A stretch of 35,269 nt of DNA, taken from contig ONSW01000009.1 in NCBI GenBank assembly GCA_900320595.1, forward strand, positions 1-35,269, given 5' to 3'. The position numbers and the translations under genes were made by a program. Under the pieces are notes generated by a model, which made no database searches, was not told the origin of the DNA, and was given only the letters and a program-made list of their open reading frames with translations. Of this stretch, positions 29,720 through 35,269 are shown one piece after another. Origin of the DNA: an uncultured Eubacteriales bacterium (GTDB taxonomy: Bacteria; Bacillota; Clostridia; Oscillospirales; Oscillospiraceae). How positions within the stretch are numbered: the stretch's first letter is position 1; the number at the start of each line of letters is the position of its first letter.

Positions 29720-30074
29720 GCGTCTCAATTGGATAGCGGGTTTATCCGAAGCAAGATAACGACCGCCGAGCCCTTGAAAAAAGGGGGAGGCCAAGGCCAC
29801 ACGGACAGCCGGGTCGAATGCCGAGTATCCGCGGAAGGCGGCGGCAACTTCTGTTGCCTTATTGATTGAGTTAAAAGCTCAAGTTTTATAAGTTGGTTAC
29901 TATAAACCGGTATACACGCAAGCGGTATACAAAACTTGTGAAATGGTCAATAAGAGTAGTAAAAGGTATCTTTGCTTACAAGCTCTTCAAACCAATCGGG
30001 ACTGGAAAAGCCTTTCTTTGTGAAGGACAAAACAGTTTTTTCAAGTGACGTATGCCGGGCATACGTCATTTTTT
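29720..30074 (+). ncRNA. Unassigned structured RNA upstream of potA
   Basis: About 355 bases between a strong promoter and an intrinsic terminator, with no credible protein. Domain 1 is closed by CTCAAT (29724-29729) and ATTGAG (29865-29870) and contains hairpins GGATA/TATCC (29731-29747), CCCTT/AAGGG (29771-29785), GGCAAC/GTTGCC (29843-29858) and a long-range CCGCC/GGCGG pair (29763-29767 with 29837-29841). Domain 2 is closed by CAAGTTTT (29880-29887) and AAAACTTG (29931-29938) and contains two copies of GGTATAC. TTGGTT (29894-29899) could pair with AACCAA downstream. Hallmarks of RNase P, SRP, 6S, T-box, SAM, cobalamin, lysine and c-di-GMP RNAs were looked for and not found. It may be an independent ncRNA (a raiA-motif-like RNA is one idea to test) or a riboswitch-type leader of potABCD. 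Confidence 0.7.
30046..30074 (+). terminator. Intrinsic terminator between the structured RNA and potA
   Basis: TGACGTATG (30046-30054) pairs with CATACGTCA (30060-30068), followed by six T. It lies only 22 bases before the potA start codon, the position of a leader attenuator. Confidence 0.92.
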
Positions 30075-30095
30075 GTTTTCAGGGGGTTGCGGCCA

Positions 30096-31259
30096 ATGAA
30101 GAAGATCGTGGAGCTCAAGGGCGTTTCCAAGTCCTTTGACGGCGAACTGGTGCTGGATCATATTGATCTGGATATCTATGATAACGAGTTTTTAACGCTC
30201 CTCGGCCCTTCGGGCTGCGGCAAGACGACCACGCTGCGCATCATCGGCGGCTTTGAAACGGCCGACGAGGGCGAGGTCATCTTCATGGGCGAGGAGATCT
30301 CCTCCGTTCCGCCCCACAAGCGCAACGTCAACACGGTATTCCAGCGCTATGCGCTCTTCCCGCATCTGAACGTCTTTGAAAACGTCGCCTTCCCGCTGCG
30401 CGAGAAGAAGGTGCCGAAGGCCGAGATCGAGCAGCGCGTGAACGAAATGCTCGCGCTCGTGGCGCTCAAGGGCTTTGAAAAGCGCAGCGTGACCAGCCTA
30501 TCCGGCGGACAGCAGCAGCGCGTTGCGATCGCCCGCGCGCTGGTCGGACGGCCGAAGGTGCTGCTGCTCGACGAGCCGCTGGCCGCGCTCGACCTCAAGC
30601 TGCGCAAGGATATGCAGCAGGAACTGAAGAACATCCAGAAGGCGACCGGGATCACCTTTATCTTTGTCACGCACGACCAGGAGGAAGCGCTGAGCATGTC
30701 CGACACGGTCGTCGTCATGAGCGAGGGCCGCATCCAGCAGATCGGCACCCCGATCGATATTTATAACGAGCCGAAAAACGCCTTTGTGGCCGACTTCATC
30801 GGCGAGAGCAACATCGTCGACGGCATCATGCTGCGCGACCGGCGCGTCAGCTTTTCCGGCCACGTGTTCGACTGTGTGGACGAGGGCTTTGATCCCAAGG
30901 AGCCCGTGGACGTGGTCATCCGTCCCGAGGACGTCGACATCGTGCCCGAGGACAAGGGCATGCTGCGCGGCGTCGTGACCTCCGTCACCTTCCTCGGCGT
31001 CCATTATGAGATCATCGTCGATATCGACGGCTTCAAGTGGATGATCCAGACGACCGATTTTGTCGACGTGGACGAGCACATCGGCCTGTATATCGAGCCC
31101 GAGGCCATCCACATCATGAAAAAGAGCGAGTACTCCGGCATGTTCGGCGACTATTCCTCCTTCTCGATGGAGCTTGACGAGATTGGCGAGCTCAACGAGA
31201 TCGAGGAGCTGGGCGAGCTGACCGAGGAGCCCGCGAAGGAGGGCGAGAGCGAAGGATGA
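30096..31259 (+). CDS. potA: Spermidine/putrescine ABC transporter ATPase
   Basis: Cytoplasmic ATP-binding subunit of a polyamine importer. The 387-residue product has Walker [10 protein letters not shown] (37-45), the Q-loop in [14 protein letters not shown], the signature [15 protein letters not shown], Walker [13 protein letters not shown] and the switch His in [15 protein letters not shown]-type regulatory domain follows ([14 protein letters not shown]). The last 40 residues are strongly acidic with repeating [11 protein letters not shown] units, which is unusual for PotA. The ATG at 30096 follows AGGGGG by nine bases; a longer reading would start in the terminator. The stop overlaps potB (ATGA). 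Confidence 0.95.
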   Translation: MKKIVELKGVSKSFDGELVLDHIDLDIYDNEFLTLLGPSGCGKTTTLRIIGGFETADEGEVIFMGEEISSVPPHKRNVNTVFQRYALFPHLNVFENVAFPLREKKVPKAEIEQRVNEMLALVALKGFEKRSVTSLSGGQQQRVAIARALVGRPKVLLLDEPLAALDLKLRKDMQQELKNIQKATGITFIFVTHDQEEALSMSDTVVVMSEGRIQQIGTPIDIYNEPKNAFVADFIGESNIVDGIMLRDRRVSFSGHVFDCVDEGFDPKEPVDVVIRPEDVDIVPEDKGMLRGVVTSVTFLGVHYEIIVDIDGFKWMIQTTDFVDVDEHIGLYIEPEAIHIMKKSEYSGMFGDYSSFSMELDEIGELNEIEELGELTEEPAKEGESEG

Positions 31260-32131
31260 AGAGAAAAGCTTCCGGAAGCCTCGCGCTCGTCCAGCGCCTG
31301 GCGCTCGCGCCGTATTCGGCGTGGTCGGTGCTGTTCATCGTCGTGCCGCTGATCTTTGTGGCCTATTACGCCTTCACCGATCTGCAGTTTCATTTTACGA
31401 CCGAGAACATCACCCGCTTTTTCACCGCGACCTCCGTCGTCACCGACGAGAGCGGCACGCGTGAAGTGCATACCTATCTGCTGATCTTCATGCGCTCGCT
31501 GAAGCTGGCTGTGATCTCCACGGTGATCTGCCTCATCTTCGGCTATCCCTTTGCGTATCTGATCTCCAAGGCATCCGAGCGGACCCAGAGCATCCTCATC
31601 ACGCTCATCATGATCCCGATGTGGATGAACTTCCTGATCCGCACCTACGCCTGGATGACGATCCTGCAGGACACCGGCATCTTCAACGGCTTTCTGTCAC
31701 TGCTGGGGCTGGGGCGCATCCACATCATCGGCACCGAGAGCGCGGTCGTCATCGGCATGGTGTACGACTATTTCCCGTATATGATCCTGCCGATCTATTC
31801 GGTCATGGCCAAGATGGACGTCAAGCTCATCGAAGCCGCGCGCGATCTCGGCTGCAACGGCGCGGGCGTGCTGCGCCGCGTGATCTGGCCGCTGAGCCTG
31901 CCGGGCGTGATCTCCGGCGTGACGATGGTTCTCATCCCGTCGATCAGCACCTTCTATATCTCCCAGAAGCTCGGCAACGGCAAGTTCTATCTGATCGGCG
32001 ACGCGATCGAGGGCCAGTATACGGCCAACAACCTGCACTTTGCCGCGGCGATCGCCTTTATCCTGATGGTCATCCTGCTCTTCGGCATGGCCTTTATGCA
32101 GCGCTTTGCCAACAAGCGCGCGGCTGTCTGA
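31256..32131 (+). CDS. potB: Spermidine/putrescine ABC transporter permease
   Basis: Membrane subunit of the polyamine importer, 291 residues with six membrane segments. The permease (EAA) loop [20 protein letters not shown] is visible near residue 193, as is [12 protein letters not shown], characteristic of PotB. The start overlaps the potA stop by four bases. potC follows after 14 bases. An unusually long segment between the first two helices carries [16 protein letters not shown] and would lie outside the cell. Confidence 0.94.
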   Translation: MKRKASGSLALVQRLALAPYSAWSVLFIVVPLIFVAYYAFTDLQFHFTTENITRFFTATSVVTDESGTREVHTYLLIFMRSLKLAVISTVICLIFGYPFAYLISKASERTQSILITLIMIPMWMNFLIRTYAWMTILQDTGIFNGFLSLLGLGRIHIIGTESAVVIGMVYDYFPYMILPIYSVMAKMDVKLIEAARDLGCNGAGVLRRVIWPLSLPGVISGVTMVLIPSISTFYISQKLGNGKFYLIGDAIEGQYTANNLHFAAAIAFILMVILLFGMAFMQRFANKRAAV

Positions 32132-32145
32132 AAGGGGGAGAGACG

Positions 32146-32979
32146 ATGAAAACCGCTTCCCGTATCTATACCGCGCTCGTGATGATCTTCCTCTTCGCGC
32201 CCATCGCGATCCTGCTGGTCTTCTCCTTTAACGAATCGAAAAGCCTGTCCGTCTTCTCCGGCTTTTCCTTCCACTGGTACCGCGAGCTGTTCCGCGATTC
32301 CGAGACGCTCGGCGCCGTGCGCAATACGCTGGTGCTCGCCGTCTCCGCGGCGCTGATCTCCACGGTCATGGGCACGGCAGCCGCCGTCGGCATCCACAAG
32401 CTGAAAAACCGCTATCTGCGCGCCGCGATGGACACCGTGACCAATATCCCGATGATCAATCCCGATATCATCACCGGTATCTCGCTGATGCTGATGTTCG
32501 TGTTCGTCGGCCGGCTCTTCGGAGCGGCGACAAGTCTGAACTTCGCCACGATGCTGATCGCGCACATCACGTTCTGTCTGCCGTATGTGATCCTGCAGGT
32601 CCTGCCGAAGCTGCAGCAGATGGACAAGTCGCTGCCCGAGGCGGCGATGGATCTCGGCTGCACGCCGATGCGCGCCTTCCTGAAGGTCGAGATCCCCGAG
32701 ATCCTGCCCGGCATCGTGACCGGCTTGATCATGGCCTTTACGCTTTCGCTCGATGACTTCGTCATCAGTTATTTCACCTCCGGCAACGGCTTCCAGACGC
32801 TGCCGATCCGCATCTATAACATGACCAAGAAGACCGTCACGCCGAAAATGTACGCGCTCGCGACGATCATCTTCTTCGTGATCCTGTTCCTGCTGCTGCT
32901 TTCCAATCTCGTCGACGAGGAGACCGCCCAGGCCGTCCGTGCCGCGCGGGAGAAGAAAAACGCCCGGAAAAAGGGATAA
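32146..32979 (+). CDS. potC: Spermidine/putrescine ABC transporter permease
   Basis: Second membrane subunit, 277 residues with six membrane segments, FLFAPIAILLVFSFNESKS at the start, the EAA loop EAAMDLGCTPMRAFLKVEIP near residue 165 and SLDDFVISYFTSG, typical of PotC. The ATG at 32146 is preceded by AAAGGGGGAGA. The C-terminus is basic (REKKNARKKG). The potD gene follows after 33 bases with its own ribosome binding site. Confidence 0.95.
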   Translation: MKTASRIYTALVMIFLFAPIAILLVFSFNESKSLSVFSGFSFHWYRELFRDSETLGAVRNTLVLAVSAALISTVMGTAAAVGIHKLKNRYLRAAMDTVTNIPMINPDIITGISLMLMFVFVGRLFGAATSLNFATMLIAHITFCLPYVILQVLPKLQQMDKSLPEAAMDLGCTPMRAFLKVEIPEILPGIVTGLIMAFTLSLDDFVISYFTSGNGFQTLPIRIYNMTKKTVTPKMYALATIIFFVILFLLLLSNLVDEETAQAVRAAREKKNARKKG

Positions 32980-33012
32980 TAAGAGAAACTATCATTTAAG
33001 GAGGAACCCCCA

Positions 33013-34125
33013 ATGAAAAAGATCCTTACCGCCCTGCTTGCCGCCGTGATGCTGCTTTCGCTCTGCGCGCTTGCCGGCTGCGGCTCGTCCAAGACGCTGA
33101 CGCTCAACGTCTACAACTGGGGCGAATATATCTCCGACGGCTCCGAGGACTCTCTCGACACGATCAAGGCCTTCGAGTCCTGGTACGAGGAGACCTACGG
33201 CGAGAAGATCAAGGTCAACTACACGACCTATGCCAGCAACGAGGACATGTACGCCAAGCTCTCCTCCGGCGCCGTGAGCTATGACGTGATCATCCCGTCT
33301 GACTATATGATCGCGCGCATGAAGGACGAGGGCATGCTCCTTGAGCTGGACTTTGCCAACATCCCGAACTATCAGTACATCGACGAGAGCTTCCGCGGCC
33401 TGTACTATGACCCGGACGACACCTACACCGTGCCCTACACCTACGGCGTGGTCGGCGTGATCTATAACGCCAACGTGGTGGATGAGAACGACGTGGGCGA
33501 CTGGGATCTGATGTGGAACGACAAGTACGCGGGCGAGATCCTGCAGTTCAACAACTCCCGCGACGCCTTCGCCACCGCAATGTACAAGCTCGGCATCGAC
33601 GTGAACACCACTGACAAGGCCGAGTGGGACCGCGCCCTTGCAGAGCTCAAGACTCAGTCTCCGCTGGTCAAGAGCTATGTCATGGACGAGATCTACAACA
33701 TGATGGAGTCCGGCGAGGCTGCGATCGGCGCCTACTATGCGGGCGACTACTTCACGATGCTCGACGCCCAGGCCGACGGCGTTGACCTGCGGTTCTATTA
33801 TCCCGAGCGCACCAACTATTTCGTCGACGCGATGTGCATCCCGTCCTGCTGCCAGCACAAGGAGCTTGCGGAGATCTTCATCAACTACATGCTCTCCGAG
33901 GAGCCCGCGATCGCGAACGCCGAGTATATCTACTACGCCTCCCCGAACTCCCTCGTCTATGAGAGCGAGGAGTATCAGGAAGAGCTGGGCGAGGAGGCCA
34001 TGGAGATCCTCTATCCCGGCATCGAGAACTTCAGCGAGCTGTACAACGCTTATGCCTACCAGAATCTCGACAGCGAGATGCTCGACTATGTCAACACCCT
34101 CTGGGAGTCGCTGAAGATAGCGTAA
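33013..34125 (+). CDS. potD: Spermidine/putrescine-binding lipoprotein
   Basis: Extracellular solute-binding lipoprotein that hands polyamines to PotBC. The 370-residue product has a lipoprotein signal (MKKILTALLAAVMLLSLCAL) with lipobox LAGC, so the lipidated Cys is residue 23. The mature part shows LNVYNWGEYI, YDVIIPSDYMIARM and VPYTYGVVGVIYN, typical of the PotD/PotF group with Trp and acidic residues lining the polyamine site. The ATG at 33013 follows AAGGAGG. It closes the operon before a strong terminator. Confidence 0.95.
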   Translation: MKKILTALLAAVMLLSLCALAGCGSSKTLTLNVYNWGEYISDGSEDSLDTIKAFESWYEETYGEKIKVNYTTYASNEDMYAKLSSGAVSYDVIIPSDYMIARMKDEGMLLELDFANIPNYQYIDESFRGLYYDPDDTYTVPYTYGVVGVIYNANVVDENDVGDWDLMWNDKYAGEILQFNNSRDAFATAMYKLGIDVNTTDKAEWDRALAELKTQSPLVKSYVMDEIYNMMESGEAAIGAYYAGDYFTMLDAQADGVDLRFYYPERTNYFVDAMCIPSCCQHKELAEIFINYMLSEEPAIANAEYIYYASPNSLVYESEEYQEELGEEAMEILYPGIENFSELYNAYAYQNLDSEMLDYVNTLWESLKIA

Positions 34126-34131
34126 GGTAGA

Positions 34132-34155
34132 TTAACATAATCCGGTTAACATAAT
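34132..34155. repeat. Short direct repeat after potD
   Basis: TTAACATAAT occurs at 34132-34141 and 34146-34155, 14 bp apart, in the A+T-rich spacer before the terminator. No function is evident. The rest of 34126-34365 holds only the pot terminator and the next promoter. Confidence 0.5.
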
Positions 34156-34172
34156 TTATTTGTGAAAACTGT

Positions 34173-34215
34173 ACTGTGAGAAGCCGCCTTTTTTGGTGGT
34201 TTCTCACAGTTTTTG
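34173..34215 (+). terminator. Terminator of the pot operon
   Basis: ACTGTGAGAAGCCGCC (34173-34188) pairs with the complementary strand at 34195-34210, with one mismatch and a six-T loop, followed by TTTT. Confidence 0.93.
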
Positions 34216-34270
34216 TTTTGACACTGTTATACACTTTGAGCCAAAGTATCTAAATACCCGCAAAAAGTTG

Positions 34271-34299
34271 TTGACCCGGGGGAGGGGAAAAGATATAAT
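34271..34299 (+). promoter_or_regulatory. Promoter of the small membrane protein / flavoenzyme genes
   Basis: TTGACC (34271-34276), a 17-base spacer and a perfect TATAAT (34294-34299). Confidence 0.88.
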
Positions 34300-34365
34300 A
34301 CAGGTATCATGGTTTAACCGTGCATACGCGTAAAATCAAAACTTACACAGGAGGGGAAATCATTC

Positions 34366-34572
34366 ATGAAGAAAGCAAAGAAGCTGCTTGTCATCGCCTG
34401 CCTCGGCGGTGTGGGCTATCTTCTGGTAAAGCTGCTTAAGACCGAACTTGGACAGGAAAAGCTGTTCGAGATTCTGGGCGAGGACACCTATCTTGCGATC
34501 CTTGACAAAGTACGCCTTGTCGGCGACCTGATCATGTGGCCGGTCGATTTTGTCAGAGCTCTGCTTCCGTAA
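34366..34572 (+). CDS. Small hydrophobic protein, unknown function
   Basis: Protein of 68 residues with a basic start (MKKAKK), one hydrophobic segment (residues 7-24, LLVIACLGGVGYLLVKLL) and an amphipathic remainder (GEDTYLAILDKVRLVGDLIM) ending WPVDFVRALLP. The ATG at 34366 has AGGAGGGG upstream and a near-consensus promoter, so it is almost certainly a real gene. It is followed 46 bases later by the flavin oxidoreductase and probably shares its transcript. No family was recognised. Confidence 0.75.
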   Translation: MKKAKKLLVIACLGGVGYLLVKLLKTELGQEKLFEILGEDTYLAILDKVRLVGDLIMWPVDFVRALLP

Positions 34573-34618
34573 ACCATCTTAAACGGAAATTAATTTTAAG
34601 AAGTAAAGGGGATATACT

Positions 34619-35269
34619 ATGAACCAGAAGTATGAAGCTCTATTTACTCCCTTTAAGATCGGAGAGGTAGAGATTCCCAACCGTATCGTTCAGTGCTCGA
34701 TGGGCGGCACCACCCTGTTCGGATGGCTCGAGCCTTCTCACTTTGACCTTGAGGGTGCAAACTTCCTGCTCCAGCGCGCCAAGGACGGCGTCGGCCTGGT
34801 CCTGCCCGGCATGCAGGTCATCCGCGACACGATGGGCAGAAAGTGGCTGGACTCCAACCGCCAGATGTACCGCGTGCTCAAGCCCTACATGGACGAGTAT
34901 CACAAGACCGGCAGCAAGCTGTTCATCCAGCTGGCCGGCGGCTTTGGCCGTTCGATGGCTGTTACGCCGTGGATGGCCGCTCTGGGCAAAAACGACCTGC
35001 TCAACAAGCTGGCCAGCCCGATCGTCGACGTTCAGTACGCCTGCGCCTCCGCCTCCGCCACGCCCAACCGCTGGGCCGACGGTCTGACCTCCCGTCCTTT
35101 CACCGTGGAAGAGATCCAGGAGATGGTATGGCACTTCGGCGCCACCGCCAAGAAGCTGCGTGAAGCCGGCATCGACGGCGTTGAGATCCACGCCGTTCAC
35201 GAAGGCTACAACCTCGACCAGTTTGCCATTGCGAACATGAACTTCCGTACCGACCAGTACGGCGGCTCG
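34619..35269 (+). CDS. NADH:flavin oxidoreductase / old yellow enzyme family, 3' end cut by window
   Basis: The first 217 codons of an FMN-dependent reductase of the OYE superfamily. It starts KYEALFTPFKIGEVEIPNRI, has KLFIQLAGGFGRS (FMN region) near residue 98, the segment SRPFTVEEIQEMVWHFGATA and GIDGVEIHAVHEGYNLDQF, with NFRTDQYGGS at the window end, the standard OYE signature. In clostridia such enzymes often continue into an iron-sulfur and FAD domain and reduce 2-enoates, dienoyl-CoA or bile-acid intermediates; only the barrel is visible here. The usual H-x-A-H-GY is changed to HAVHEGYN, a small insertion. ATG at 34619 follows AAGGGG by seven bases. It has no stop in the window. Confidence 0.9.
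   Translation, partial: MNQKYEALFTPFKIGEVEIPNRIVQCSMGGTTLFGWLEPSHFDLEGANFLLQRAKDGVGLVLPGMQVIRDTMGRKWLDSNRQMYRVLKPYMDEYHKTGSKLFIQLAGGFGRSMAVTPWMAALGKNDLLNKLASPIVDVQYACASASATPNRWADGLTSRPFTVEEIQEMVWHFGATAKKLREAGIDGVEIHAVHEGYNLDQFAIANMNFRTDQYGGS

Noticed and set aside
29687-29869. 60-residue frame inside the structured RNA region
   Set aside because: It starts upstream of the expected transcription start, inside the promoter, has no ribosome binding site and the underlying sequence is explained by RNA helices.
29720-30074. RNase P RNA, SRP RNA, 6S RNA or a T-box leader
   Set aside because: The GAGGAAAGTCC core of RNase P, the T-box GGTGG...CCGCG element, the SRP tetraloop helix and a 6S-type long rod were not found; length alone is not evidence.

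Overview
This window reads as a G+C-rich Bacillota chromosome, most likely a gut-type clostridium of the Oscillospiraceae kind. The reasons are the spore genes yabP-yabQ next to divIC and yabR, a family-I CoA-transferase of the butyrate/4-hydroxybutyrate type, AGGAGG-like ribosome binding sites almost everywhere, DUF4015 and zinc-ribbon proteins typical of clostridia, and an old-yellow-enzyme-type reductase. The taxonomic placement is inference.

Layout. (1) 1-1174: right end of an integrated element. A tyrosine recombinase, cut by the window edge, ends next to the 3' end of a minus-strand tRNA-Pro(GGG), the usual arrangement for tRNA-targeted integration. (2) 1245-5430: sodium:amino-acid symporter, a gtrA plus COG2426 membrane pair, and malQ. 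(3) 5518-8333: yabP-yabQ-divIC-yabR followed by a CoA-transferase. (4) 8339-10053: rpiB plus a membrane-anchored DUF4015 protein. (5) 10055-13465: a minus-strand pair, an unusual ParB-like/BMP fusion and a metallophosphoesterase, divergent from tcdA. (6) 13482-18007: copper operon csoR-copA with two CsoR-type operators and an in-frame internal start giving a CopZ-like protein; then a Mn-type CDF exporter with an SCP2-like gene. (7) 18151-20434: a zinc-ribbon gene of different composition, then the ribosome-rescue cluster smpB-ppiB-ssrA (tmRNA) with a 122-bp tandem repeat between ppiB and ssrA. (8) 20716-27117: NUDIX hydrolase, then a tightly packed run murA-walJ-rlmH-DUF2007-pgcA-chrA1-chrA2. 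(9) 27121-29632: zinc-ribbon membrane protein with a duplicated beta-rich module, and truA. (10) 29687-34215: a strong promoter, a roughly 355-nt highly structured RNA ending in a terminator, then the polyamine ABC operon potABCD. (11) 34271-end: a small membrane protein and the start of a flavin oxidoreductase.

The points that most deserve follow-up are the unassigned structured RNA in front of potA, with a possible antiterminator made from a repeated 7-mer; the cytosolic ParB-like/BMP fusion translationally coupled to a phosphoesterase; the nested copZ start inside copA; and the 122-bp repeat beside ssrA. No CRISPR array, insertion sequence or complete prophage is visible. All function calls come from reading motifs by eye; no database search was run.
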